From positions 1-64,000 of the forward strand of contig JBEKOB010000002.1 of assembly GCA_049522195.1 (NCBI GenBank): 64,000 nucleotides of DNA, given 5' to 3'. A program made the translations under genes and the position numbers. The notes under the pieces are model-generated. The model saw only the letters and a program-made list of their open reading frames with translations. It did not search any database and was not told the DNA's origin. Position 1 is the stretch's first letter, and each line of letters starts with the position of its first letter. Below, piece by piece: positions 9,103-17,598 of the stretch. Source of the stretch: UBA9647 sp049522195. GTDB taxonomy: Bacteria; Bacteroidota; Ignavibacteria; UBA10030.

Positions 9103-10026
9103 TTATTGTTTTGTCTTGGGGGATTCAGGGGGCAGCGGGCTTGTGACCTCAGCCACCAGTCTCCATCGATTTGATGCATCTCGCCTCCATACATGGAGGT
9201 AGTATCCTTTCTCATCTTCGCCGGGCTTGCTGCCATTCTTGACGGTGTAGCTGCCATATGAGTATCCAAGATCGCCCGCTTCCGCCACGCTTGCCTCAAC
9301 CGGTTCCCATGTCGAAAGATACGGTTTCTTCGAAAAGTACGCCTGGATTGTATCGATTCCAACAATGGGTTGGGATTCTTGCCGATAAATGCGCGCTTCC
9401 TTGTCGATGTTTTCCTCGAGGGCCTTTTTCAATCCCTTTTGCCGGACCAATTTTAGAAAGTCCCCTTCCGCTGCTATGAGGCTTGACCGCTGTTCCTGCG
9501 CGTTCGTCTTCGCCATGACAGCTCTGCGTTGAACTTTCGTTGGCGAGCGGAAAACCCTGGGTCCATCATATAGCCCGGGCAGCTCCGTTCCAACATCAAA
9601 AACCACCTTCCACTCTCCTGTGGGTTGCTTTCTCCAGAACGAAAAGTAGAAGCCGTAGTATGTCGGACGTTTGGCGGGGCTGTGGTCAGTCCATACAGAT
9701 GGGCCGGTCGTATATCCAAGATCTCCGCTACGAGAGACATCTGCCCAGAGAGGTTCCCATTCGAGCGTCGCTTCGGTTGGATTCTTCGGAGGAGGCACAT
9801 CCTTCATCGCTTCTTTGTACTTCACCGGATGAGGACGAAAGACAATTGCGTCGTCGGCAAAATACATCATGAACGACGGACGTGCTCCTATCTTGACGCT
9901 CGTTTTGGCAAATGCCCGTTCTGATTCCACTAAAGACATCAGGGGTGCATTACTCATTTTGGATTGACCCGCACAGATCAAACTCAGCACTATGGTACAC
10001 AACAAAGAACTCACTCCTCTTTTCAT
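9103..10026 (-). CDS. Exported protein with two SnoaL/DUF4440-like domains
   Basis: 307 residues: signal peptide (MKRGVSSLLCTIVLSLICAG), then two tandem NTF2-like halves of about 125 residues each. Both halves share a GDLGYTTG / GDLGYSYG turn and a late W-K/R-V-V or W-R-L-V strand (GEWKVVFDVG, NRWRLVAEVT), which mark them as an internal duplication. NTF2-like folds bind small ligands or act as isomerases or hydrolases; the activity is not assignable. A strong GAGGAGGG ribosome site precedes the ATG, and a TATAAT box (10042-10047) lies just upstream. It stands 32 bases before the decarboxylase and may head that operon. Confidence 0.85.
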   Translation of the reverse strand: MKRGVSSLLCTIVLSLICAGQSKMSNAPLMSLVESERAFAKTSVKIGARPSFMMYFADDAIVFRPHPVKYKEAMKDVPPPKNPTEATLEWEPLWADVSRSGDLGYTTGPSVWTDHSPAKRPTYYGFYFSFWRKQPTGEWKVVFDVGTELPGLYDGPRVFRSPTKVQRRAVMAKTNAQEQRSSLIAAEGDFLKLVRQKGLKKALEENIDKEARIYRQESQPIVGIDTIQAYFSKKPYLSTWEPVEASVAEAGDLGYSYGSYTVKNGSKPGEDEKGYYLHVWRRDASNRWRLVAEVTSPLPPESPKTKQ

Positions 10027-10079
10027 GAAGCCCTCCTCATCATTATATCACCATAAGAAGCCCGGAGATAAGAAGCAAC

Positions 10080-10107
10080 AAGGCCCCCGAGAATTCCCGG
10101 AGGCCTT
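10080..10107 (-). terminator. 12-bp hairpin terminator behind the response-regulator region
   Basis: On the minus strand AAGGCCTCCGGG pairs throughout with CTCGGGGGCCTT (two G-T pairs) across an AATT loop, then GTTGCTTCTTAT. It closes the transcript that carries the LytTR regulator and the remnant frame. Confidence 0.75.
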
Positions 10108-10152
10108 GCCTGAAACAGTTACGATGTATCGACCAAGCGTTGTTTGACCCGC

Positions 10153-10365
10153 TCACTGAATATTAAATGGTGAGACTCCGCTTCGGTTTGTAGCGAGCAC
10201 TTTGTTCATATCCCACAAGATCGTCACCGTATTCCCGGTTGTTGTGTACCGTCTCATTTCATCGGTCGGCGGGATATGATCAGGCGGATTGAACGTGGTA
10301 GGGGTGTACCGCAGGTCAGGAAGTCGTTGAAGATGGGCTGATTCCTGAAAATCAGGACGGATGAT
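10153..10365 (-). pseudogene. Start-less coding remnant in frame behind the LytTR regulator
   Basis: Directly after the regulator's TGA the same frame stays open for 70 codons to a TGA at 10153. The translation looks protein-like (LPDLRYTPTTFNPPDHIPPT, then ILWDMNKVLATNRSGVSPF). There is no ATG, GTG or TTG before a late Met about half way along. It could be the tail of an older gene whose front was lost, or a rare stop-codon read-through extension. I do not recognise the family. Confidence 0.45.
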
Positions 10366-11145
10366 TCACAGCGTCGTTCCCAGGAGGTCTGGTAGATTAC
10401 TGCGGTAGCTCCTGCTCATCGTCAGCTGAGTGCCATCCCGCATGATGACAACATATTCTCCATGAAACCAGGGTTGCAGCTCTTTGATTTTTTCGATGTT
10501 CACGAAAGTCGAACGGTGGATGCGGATAAAAAGAGTGGGATCGAGTTTTTTCTGGATGGCATTCATTGTTTCTCGGAGCAGATGCGTTTCGTTTCCCACG
10601 TGCAGGCGGATGTAGTTCCCTGCAGCCTCAATCCAGTCGATTTCATCGTTTTTCAGGAAGAACACGCGGCCGCCTGATTTCACGACAAACCTCTCCGCCT
10701 GTTTCTTTGGTTCCTTCAGCTGGCGGAGCAGCGTATTCAACTGTTGATTCAACTCATCCCGGTGACTGGGTTCTATGTGTTCCTTCACTCTGTTTAACGC
10801 TGTTTGAAAACGCTGCCGGTCGAATGGCTTCAGCAGATAGTCGACAGCGTGCACTTCAAACGCCTGCACGGCGTATTGATCATATGCGGTCATAAAAACC
10901 ACAGCCGGAAAATGCTCTGGGCCAATCGCTTCAATGACTCCGAAACCATCGAGCTCGGGCATTTGTATGTCGAGAAAGACCAGATCCGGCGACTTTGTGC
11001 TGATCGATTGCACTGCCTCTCTTCCGTTTGTGCACTCGTCGATCACTTCGACGTCTGATTCGGTTTTCAAAAGCTCACGGATCTTGTTTCGGGCTGGTGG
11101 TTCGTCATCGACAATGATAGCTCGGATTTTTTTCGCGTCTGACAT
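10366..11145 (-). CDS. LytTR-family response regulator
   Basis: 259 residues from ATG 11145, chosen because AAGAGAGT precedes it and the receiver domain begins at once; an upstream start adds 16 unlikely residues. Receiver domain about 7-125 has acidic pocket Asp13/Asp14, phospho-acceptor Asp59 (FLDIQMPELDG), and the conserved Lys in YLLKPFDR. LytTR DNA-binding domain about 150-255 (IDWIEAAGNYIRLHVG, FIRIHRSTFVNIEKI). It would bind promoter repeats after phosphorylation. The LytS-type kinase at 6463-7587 is the natural partner although three genes separate them. Confidence 0.95.
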   Translation of the reverse strand: MSDAKKIRAIIVDDEPPARNKIRELLKTESDVEVIDECTNGREAVQSISTKSPDLVFLDIQMPELDGFGVIEAIGPEHFPAVVFMTAYDQYAVQAFEVHAVDYLLKPFDRQRFQTALNRVKEHIEPSHRDELNQQLNTLLRQLKEPKKQAERFVVKSGGRVFFLKNDEIDWIEAAGNYIRLHVGNETHLLRETMNAIQKKLDPTLFIRIHRSTFVNIEKIKELQPWFHGEYVVIMRDGTQLTMSRSYRSNLPDLLGTTL

Positions 11146-11436
11146 ACTCTCTTCTCTCGTTCTTCTGTTCCATGACGTGGTCTTTAGGGGCAACCATCAA
11201 GAACTCCGACCGGGGCCTCGGTGACATGAGTGAAGGGCCCATCCTACTGTGAGACGACTTCGCAGCCAAAAAAGTTGCAGGCACGTTCTCTTTGGATCGT
11301 CTATAATGAGAAGTCCCAGTCGAGATTCTTCCCGCGGGAAGGTTCAAGGCCGGGACTTATTGAAAGGGCCACAATTTCGGGCTTACTTACTCCTTCTGCT
11401 TCGGCTTCCAGTTCGGGTGAGGTCTCGCCGCAAGCC

Positions 11437-12171
11437 TCACAAGTCTGCGTCTGATTGATGCTTGCCGATGAGAATAAATCTGAAGAAGGGTTGCCGATGA
11501 ATTCCGAAGTTTTGAAGACCCGCCACACGGGCCATATTGAGTATTTCATTCCGTGTAAATCCTCGAAGCACAGAGAGGTAGGAGTCGTTCAGCGTCATGT
11601 TGTTTCTTGTTGTAAGATGGGTATAGCACTTCGTGGTCCAGGCGGCAATGCGGCTTCGGTCGAGATCGTTCACAAGAAATCCGATTCGGCAAAGGAGGTT
11701 CATCGATCGAATGATCTGTATCGCGCCCTCCCTCGAAAAATGATGAAGCGTCAGCGAACAGATGACGATATCGAAAGCGCCGGGAGGATAGTTCAGGCTC
11801 AGGAGGTTGCCGGCTTCAATTGTTATCTCTGAAAATTCCCTTGTCCGTTCACGCGCAACTTCGAGTACGCGTGGATGATTGTCCACGGCAGTAATGTGAA
11901 TGTTTCGTTTGAGTCGGCGCCCGAGTTGCACCAGATACACCGGTAGATCGGCCGATCCTGTTCCCAGATCGAGAACACTGATTTCCTCGTTCTTCATGCC
12001 GTCCATCAACATCCCCATTCCCCGGCGGACAGCTGTAAAACCTCCGAACAACCTGTTGATGGTCCGAATGCTCTTGAGCTCGTCACGCAGCAGGTCCACG
12101 TCGGCATCGGGATTGTCGATCATTTCCACTATACCCGGATTGTATCTTCGCGCTGGAATCAGAAAGCTCAT
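11437..12171 (-). CDS. Class I SAM-dependent methyltransferase
   Basis: 244 residues. Motif I is VLDLGTGSADLPVYL (about 66-80), the acidic end of strand 2 is AVDNHPRVLEVA, and motif IV appears as FDIVICSLTLHHF, all from the Rossmann-like methyltransferase fold. The substrate is unknown; small-molecule or lipid/quinone methylation is possible from the resemblance to UbiE-like enzymes. The gene stands alone, divergent from the LD-carboxypeptidase, with about 290 bases of non-coding DNA between it and the regulator. Confidence 0.85.
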   Translation of the reverse strand: MSFLIPARRYNPGIVEMIDNPDADVDLLRDELKSIRTINRLFGGFTAVRRGMGMLMDGMKNEEISVLDLGTGSADLPVYLVQLGRRLKRNIHITAVDNHPRVLEVARERTREFSEITIEAGNLLSLNYPPGAFDIVICSLTLHHFSREGAIQIIRSMNLLCRIGFLVNDLDRSRIAAWTTKCYTHLTTRNNMTLNDSYLSVLRGFTRNEILNMARVAGLQNFGIHRQPFFRFILIGKHQSDADL

Positions 12172-12295
12172 ATCAACTTAACTCACTCTGGGGGGCGAAG
12201 GTTCCTTTGTTTTTGTGTCTACGCAATTGCTTTCTTCCGCATTCCTGTTATCTTTCCATCACCGTTCATATCAGAGTTCTCCCATCCCGACTGCC

Positions 12296-13237
12296 ATGAA
12301 TATTCTTAAACCTCCCCGTCTTCGCAAGGGTAATCTCATCGGGGTCATTTCTCCGGCGAGCACCCCATCTGCTCAGGAGAAAATCGATAAAGGCGTTCAG
12401 TACCTCGAACGCCTGGGCTATCGAGTAAAAATTGGAAAGCATGTCATGGCCCAACATGGGTATCTTGCCGGAACGGATGATCAGCGGGCAGAAGATCTCA
12501 ACGATATGCTCAAGGATCGGGCCGTGAGGGCAATTTTCGCCATCCGGGGAGGCTACGGAACCCCCCGACTTCTTCATCTGGTAGATTACAGCGCGGTCCG
12601 ACGCGATCCGAAGATCCTCGTCGGTTACAGCGATCTGACCGGATTACAGCTTGCTCTCTATAAGAAGGCGGGGTTGGTGACATTTTCCGGACCGATGGTT
12701 GGGGTCGAAATGTGGAACTCCATCGATCCATTTACAGAAGAGCATTTTTGGCGCGTCATCACGTCATCGGCGCGCATCGGGTCCCTCCAGAACCCCGAAG
12801 GGGAGCGGTTGATCTCTTACAATACAGGAAAAGCTTCAGGCAGACTTCTCGGAGGGAATTTTTCTCTCCTCGCCTCACTGCTGGGGACGCGTTATCTGCC
12901 GAACCTCCGCCATGCGATCCTTGTTCTTGAAGACGTTGACGAAGCTCCCCACCGCGTCGATCGCATGTTCATGCAGTTGTATCATGCAGGGATCACAGCA
13001 GCAATCAACGGCCTTGTCCTCGGTACATTCACCGACTGTGTTCCCTCCGATCCTACCAAGCCGCATCTGACCATCAGCCAGGTCATCGAGGATGCGGTGC
13101 AGCGCATTCCTTGTCCCGTGCTTTCCAACCTGCAATATGGCCACATCGCCAGGAAGTTGACGTTGCCGTTCGGTGTTCAGGCGCTTCTTGACTCGCGCAG
13201 CGGTACACTGAAGCTTCCGGAGGGAGCAGTTTCTTAG
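12296..13237 (+). CDS. LD-carboxypeptidase, peptidase family S66
   Basis: 313 residues from the ATG at 12296, giving the family-typical start MNILKPPRLRKGNLIGVISP; the longer open frame upstream has no ribosome site. The nucleophile region is GYSDLTGLQLALY and the catalytic Glu/His regions are EDVDEAPHRVDRMF and YGHIARKLTLPFG. Family members cleave the terminal D-Ala from L,D linkages in muropeptides during cytoplasmic peptidoglycan recycling. No signal peptide is seen, consistent with that location. MurQ (56593) in the same window belongs to the same recycling physiology. Confidence 0.92.
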   Translation: MNILKPPRLRKGNLIGVISPASTPSAQEKIDKGVQYLERLGYRVKIGKHVMAQHGYLAGTDDQRAEDLNDMLKDRAVRAIFAIRGGYGTPRLLHLVDYSAVRRDPKILVGYSDLTGLQLALYKKAGLVTFSGPMVGVEMWNSIDPFTEEHFWRVITSSARIGSLQNPEGERLISYNTGKASGRLLGGNFSLLASLLGTRYLPNLRHAILVLEDVDEAPHRVDRMFMQLYHAGITAAINGLVLGTFTDCVPSDPTKPHLTISQVIEDAVQRIPCPVLSNLQYGHIARKLTLPFGVQALLDSRSGTLKLPEGAVS

Positions 13238-13344
13238 CGTTCCCGTGCGCTCGCGCACACCCGTGCCCCGTACTTCATTGACTCTCCTTCAACTTATCGT
13301 TACATTTTGTTCATCATTGAACGTCGCGGCGTGATTCTGGCTTG

Positions 13345-13959
13345 ATGAACATTGGTGTTTTTGCTTCCGGACGCGGGTCAAACTTCCAGGCAATTCTCAA
13401 CGCTATTCAGCAGGATCTTCTCCCTGCACGCGTGACACTTGTTGTGAGCAACAAGGGGGACTCGGGCGCGTTGGAAATTGCGCGCACGCATTCTCTTCCC
13501 GCCGTCCATCTCAGCCGCAAGCAGTTTCCTGACGAGCTCTCCTTTGCCTCGGCGATGCTTGATACGCTGACGAAACACAATGTGCAGATCATCGCACTTG
13601 CCGGATATCTCAAGAAGATTCCGTCAATCGTCGTACGGCACTACAGAAATCGTATTCTCAATATTCATCCCGCTCTGCTCCCTTCATTCGGAGGGGCCGG
13701 GATGTATGGTCACTATGTGCATGAAGCGGTCATCGCCTCCGGCGCCAAGCTGAGCGGGGCGACGGTCCATCTCGTTGATGAAGAATACGATCGTGGGCCG
13801 ATTGTTCTTCAAAAGGCCGTGCCGGTCGAAGAACATGACACGCCGGAGACGTTAGCGGCAAAGGTGCTGAAGATTGAGCACGAGATCTATCCTCTAGCGC
13901 TCAAAGCCTTCGCTGAACAGAGGGTCACGATCAACGAAAGGTCTGTGTGGATACATTGA
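13345..13959 (+). CDS. purN: Phosphoribosylglycinamide formyltransferase (GAR transformylase)
   Basis: 204 residues, normal family length. The start NIGVFASGRGSNFQAIL is the phosphate-binding loop. HPALLPSFGG carries the catalytic His, and GATVHLVDEEYDRGPIV the catalytic Asp. It transfers a formyl group from 10-formyl-THF to GAR in the third step of purine synthesis. A TTG just before the ATG was not used because the ATG gives the conserved N-terminus. It is followed by purH, so two folate-dependent purine steps are coupled. Confidence 0.96.
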   Translation: MNIGVFASGRGSNFQAILNAIQQDLLPARVTLVVSNKGDSGALEIARTHSLPAVHLSRKQFPDELSFASAMLDTLTKHNVQIIALAGYLKKIPSIVVRHYRNRILNIHPALLPSFGGAGMYGHYVHEAVIASGAKLSGATVHLVDEEYDRGPIVLQKAVPVEEHDTPETLAAKVLKIEHEIYPLALKAFAEQRVTINERSVWIH

Positions 13960-14018
13960 CATCGTTCAAGGTGCCGACCCTTGAACACGACACGTGGGGC
14001 GGAACGAAGGAGGAATCA

Positions 14019-15557
14019 TTGCTTAAAGTTCGACGCGCGCTGATCAGCGTCTCCGATAAACGGGGGATCGTCGAGCTGGCAAAGGCCCTCCGCCGCTTTG
14101 GAGCGGAACTGATCTCAACCGGAGGTACGCACCAAGCGCTGAAGGATGCGGGTGTAGAGGTCAAATCTGTGTCAGAAGTCACCGGATTCCCCGAGATTCT
14201 GGACGGCCGCGTCAAGACCCTTCATCCGGCCATCCACGCCGGAATTCTTGCCGCAGCCGATAACCCGCTTCACCTGAAACAGCTCGCTGAACATCACATC
14301 GAACCGATCGACCTCGTCGTCGTTAATCTCTACCCGTTCGAGCAAACCATCGCCGGCGAAAATGTGACGATTGATCAGGCCATTGAACAGATCGACATTG
14401 GCGGCCCTGCCATGGTGAGGGCTGCAGCAAAGAACTACAGGCACACGGCTGTTGTCGTCAACCCGGACCGGTATGCCTCTCTCGTCGAAGAGCTGACGAA
14501 GAACAACGGCGCTGTTTCCTCCCGTACCCGGTTTGAGCTCGCGCGCGAAGCATTCCAACACACAGCGACATATGATACGATCATTGCGTCGTACTTCAGT
14601 GGCTTCGAGTCAAAGCAACCTCTTCCCGATGTTGTCACCCTGTCGATGAAGAAGAGCTCTTCGTTGCGCTACGGAGAGAATCCTCATCAAACCGCTGCAC
14701 TCTACGGGAAATTCGAAACGTATTTCAAGAAACTCCACGGTAAAGAGCTTTCGTACAACAATATTCTTGACATCAACGCCGCGGTCCTTCTGAGCGCAGA
14801 GTTTGAGAAACCGACCGCCGTGATCATCAAGCACAACAACCCGTGTGGGGTTGGTTCGGGGGAGACGCTGCTCGATGCGTACAAGAAGGCACTGGCCACC
14901 GATCCAAAATCTGCCTACGGCGGCATTGTTGCGGTGAACCGCGTGCTTGATCTGAATACCGCCGAAGCAATCAACGACATTTTTACCGAGGTGGTCATTG
15001 CACCAACCTTTGGCGATGGCGTGCTGGATTTCCTCATGAAAAAGCGGGACCGTCGGTTGATCCAGCAGTTGATTGATATTCGTTCGACAAGAGCGTTTGA
15101 CATCCGCGGCGTGGTCGAGGGGCTCCTGGTGCAGGAACAGGACCAGCATCGCATCACGCGGGACAATCTCCGGGTCGTGACCAACCGAAAACCTACAGAG
15201 GAAGAGTTCGAAGCGCTTATCTTTGCCTGGCGGGTAGCCAAGCACGTTAAGTCCAACGCTATCGTTTACACGAGCAAAGACCGGACGCTTGGTATTGGTG
15301 CCGGGCAAATGTCGCGAGTCGACTCCGCTAAAATTGCGGTGATGAAGGCCGATGAGGCAGGCCTGAAGCTTGCCGGTTGTGCTGTGGCCTCCGACGCGTT
15401 TTTCCCCTTTGCTGACGGGCTTCTGGAGGCGGTCAAAGGCGGAGCAACCTGCGTGATTCAACCGGGCGGATCGGTGCGAGACGAGGAAGTCGTTAAGGCA
15501 GCCGATGAACACAATGTAGCAATGGTATTCACATCCATCAGACATTTCAGACACTAA
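14019..15557 (+). CDS. purH: Bifunctional AICAR formyltransferase / IMP cyclohydrolase
   Basis: 512 residues. A GTG at 13947 inside purN opens the frame, but the best start is the TTG at 14019: AAGGAGG lies five bases before it and the protein then begins LKVRRALISVSDKRGIVELA, matching the family. The N-terminal IMP cyclohydrolase domain (about 1-190: TGGTHQALKDAG, GRVKTLHPAIHAGIL) and the C-terminal transformylase domain (SLRYGENPHQTAALYG, NNPCGVGSG) are both complete. It performs the last two steps of de novo IMP synthesis. The purH-mreB order that follows is common in Bacteroidota. Confidence 0.95.
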   Translation: MLKVRRALISVSDKRGIVELAKALRRFGAELISTGGTHQALKDAGVEVKSVSEVTGFPEILDGRVKTLHPAIHAGILAAADNPLHLKQLAEHHIEPIDLVVVNLYPFEQTIAGENVTIDQAIEQIDIGGPAMVRAAAKNYRHTAVVVNPDRYASLVEELTKNNGAVSSRTRFELAREAFQHTATYDTIIASYFSGFESKQPLPDVVTLSMKKSSSLRYGENPHQTAALYGKFETYFKKLHGKELSYNNILDINAAVLLSAEFEKPTAVIIKHNNPCGVGSGETLLDAYKKALATDPKSAYGGIVAVNRVLDLNTAEAINDIFTEVVIAPTFGDGVLDFLMKKRDRRLIQQLIDIRSTRAFDIRGVVEGLLVQEQDQHRITRDNLRVVTNRKPTEEEFEALIFAWRVAKHVKSNAIVYTSKDRTLGIGAGQMSRVDSAKIAVMKADEAGLKLAGCAVASDAFFPFADGLLEAVKGGATCVIQPGGSVRDEEVVKAADEHNVAMVFTSIRHFRH

Positions 15558-15595
15558 TTCTCTTCAACCTCTAACATCAACCCACAACGTTCGCA

Positions 15596-16621
15596 ATGGG
15601 CCTCTTTTCTTTATTCTCTGCAGACATCGCTGTTGACCTCGGCACGGCCAATACCGTCATTTGGATGAAGGGAAAGGGCATTGTGCTCAATGAACCCTCC
15701 ATCGTCGCGTTCGACCGCAACACCAAAAAAATCATCGCCATCGGCCATGAAGCACGTGAGATGCTCGGCCGAACCCATCGCGACATCCGGACGATTCGTC
15801 CGATGAAGGACGGCGTCATCGCTGATTTCGAAATTGCCGAGGGCATGCTCCGCGAGTTCATCCGGAAGACCAGTGTCGGCTGGGTGCCGAGCCGGCGTAT
15901 CGTGGTGTCGGTTCCATCGGGTATCACAGAAGTCGAGAAGCGCGCTGTCCGGGACGCGGCTGAACACGCCGGCGCCAAGGAGGTCCACCTGCTTGCCGAG
16001 CCCATGGCATCGGCCATCGGAATCGGACTCGATGTGGACGCGCCTGTTGGAAATATGGTGGTGGATATTGGCGGCGGGACGACCGAGATTGCAGTCATCG
16101 CGCTTTCCGGCATCGTAACAGAAGAATCCATTCGCGTTGCGGGGGACGAGAAGAACAACGCCATCATCCAGTTCTTCAAACGGAATCACAATATTCTGAT
16201 TGGCGAACGAACGGCCGAAGCGATCAAGTGTGAGGTCGGTTCTGCAATGCCGCTGAAAGAAGAGATCACGATTCAGGTCAAGGGCCGCGACCTCGTTAAC
16301 GGCGTACCGAAGACAACGGAAGTAAGCTCTGTGGAAATCCGCGAGGCGCTGAACGAACCCATCGCACAGATTGTCGAGGCGGTGAAGATAACGCTTGAAC
16401 GCACTCCGCCGGAATTGTCGGCGGATATACTTGACCGCGGTATCATGCTCACCGGGGGCGGTGCGTTGCTGAAGGGACTCGATGAGCGCATCCGGCTCGA
16501 GACAAATCTTCCCGTCCATGTGGCTGAAGATCCGCTCACCGCTGTCGTGCGCGGGACGGGGCGAGTGCTGGAGGACCTCAGGCATTTTTCGAAAGTTCTG
16601 ATTAAGAGCAAACGGTACTAA
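15596..16621 (+). CDS. mreB: Rod shape-determining protein MreB
   Basis: 341 residues, actin-fold filament protein that guides lateral wall synthesis on the inner face of the membrane. Visible phosphate-1 motif DLGTANTVIW, phosphate-2 motif VVDIGGGTTEIAVI, and adenosine motif MLTGGGALLKGLDERI. The N-terminus GLFSLFSADIAVDLGTANT is typical; the hydrophobic GLFSLFS may contact the membrane. It heads the shape cluster mreB-mreC-[thrABC]-mreD-mrdA-rodA and sits 38 bases after purH. Confidence 0.98.
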   Translation: MGLFSLFSADIAVDLGTANTVIWMKGKGIVLNEPSIVAFDRNTKKIIAIGHEAREMLGRTHRDIRTIRPMKDGVIADFEIAEGMLREFIRKTSVGWVPSRRIVVSVPSGITEVEKRAVRDAAEHAGAKEVHLLAEPMASAIGIGLDVDAPVGNMVVDIGGGTTEIAVIALSGIVTEESIRVAGDEKNNAIIQFFKRNHNILIGERTAEAIKCEVGSAMPLKEEITIQVKGRDLVNGVPKTTEVSSVEIREALNEPIAQIVEAVKITLERTPPELSADILDRGIMLTGGGALLKGLDERIRLETNLPVHVAEDPLTAVVRGTGRVLEDLRHFSKVLIKSKRY

Positions 16622-16634
16622 GGCGCGCGCTCCT

Positions 16635-16659
16635 GGCTCGCCTATACAGTGAGCGAGCC
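16635..16659 (+). other. Hairpin between mreB and mreC
   Basis: GGCTCGC and GCGAGCC pair across 11 bases in the 88-base gap. No T run follows, so it is not a full intrinsic terminator. It might slow polymerase or protect the mreB end of the message, but this is inference. Confidence 0.4.
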
Positions 16660-16709
16660 TCCCTCCCACCGGTGACGGCTCCTCCCCGAGAGAACGTACA
16701 ATCACCAGC

Positions 16710-17549
16710 ATGTTCAAACGCCTTTACAACCTTGCTTTGATCTTCAAGGAGTACGCTGTTCTCTCGCTGCTCCTTGTCGTGTCGCTCATTCTTATGGCGC
16801 TCGGCGACAACACGCAGATACACCATATCCGGAGTGTCGCGACTGTTGCCTTCGGTGTCGTGCAGGAGGAGCTCTCTTTTATTCCGCGCTATTTTGGCCT
16901 GCGCAGTGAAAACGATATGCTCCGCCGGATGAATATTGACCTCGCGGATGAAGCAAGCCGCTTGCGCGAGGCGCGACTCGAGAATGACCGGTTGAAAAAA
17001 CTTCTCGACCTCAAAGAATCGTACCACTATCCGGTGATTACCGGCAAGGTGATTGGCAAAAACCTGACGCTGCTCCGCAACACCATCACGCTCAACATCG
17101 GGAAGCTCAACGGCGTGGCTCCTCATATGCCTGTCGTTGGCGATGGCGGTCTCGTCGGCGTCATTTCAAGTGTCAATGATCATTACAGCGTGGTGCGGAT
17201 TCTGCTGAATGCCGATTTCCGCGCCAGCGCAAAAGTCCTGCGCAGCCGCATCGACGGAATCATTGCATGGGATGGCGATGATCTCATGCTTTCAAATGTT
17301 GCCAAGACTCTCGATGTTGTGGCTGGAGATACCGTCATAACTTCTGAATATAGCAGTACCTACCCCCCGAATATCCGCGTGGGCGTTGTGCACGAAGTGA
17401 GCGAACAACAAGGGTCACTCTTTAAAAAGGTCTACGTTTCACCCGGTGTGAATTTTGTGAGGCTGGAAGAGGTCTTTGTTCTTTCTTATCTCCCTGACCC
17501 CGAGCGAACAGAGCTGGACCAGCCTACGCCGCAGAAAACAAGACGCTAG
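16710..17549 (+). CDS. mreC: Rod shape-determining protein MreC
   Basis: 279 residues, normal length. One membrane helix near the start (YAVLSLLLVVSLILMALG), then a coiled coil (DEASRLREARLENDRLKKLL), then the two periplasmic beta domains of the family (GKLNGVAPHMPVVGDGGLVG, VAGDTVITSEYSSTYPPNI). MreC is the periplasmic scaffold that links MreB to PBP2. The last 15 residues are charged and probably disordered. The next gene is not mreD but thrA, 49 bases on. Confidence 0.95.
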   Translation: MFKRLYNLALIFKEYAVLSLLLVVSLILMALGDNTQIHHIRSVATVAFGVVQEELSFIPRYFGLRSENDMLRRMNIDLADEASRLREARLENDRLKKLLDLKESYHYPVITGKVIGKNLTLLRNTITLNIGKLNGVAPHMPVVGDGGLVGVISSVNDHYSVVRILLNADFRASAKVLRSRIDGIIAWDGDDLMLSNVAKTLDVVAGDTVITSEYSSTYPPNIRVGVVHEVSEQQGSLFKKVYVSPGVNFVRLEEVFVLSYLPDPERTELDQPTPQKTRR

Positions 17550-17598
17550 CCTTCCGGGAAAACGTCATCGTTTCACCATACCAGATTGGATTTGAGTT

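Noticed and set aside
11330..11341. TTCCCGCGGGAA palindrome in the gap behind the methyltransferase
   Set aside because: A 12-base palindrome without a T run or a second copy; may be chance or a restriction-type site.
11301..11549. 82-codon minus-strand frame overlapping the end of the methyltransferase gene
   Set aside because: The part beyond the methyltransferase stop (TCEACGETSPELEAEAEG) looks protein-like, but the start lies inside the other gene without a ribosome site, so I do not call it.
13245..13258. GTGCGCTCGCGCAC stem behind the LD-carboxypeptidase gene
   Set aside because: Short stem without T run; too weak to call a terminator.
14610..15554. 314-codon minus-strand frame opposite purH
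   Set aside because: Antisense shadow of purH.
15611..16717. 368-codon minus-strand frame opposite mreB
   Set aside because: Mirror of the mreB codon pattern; no start signal and no recognisable protein features.
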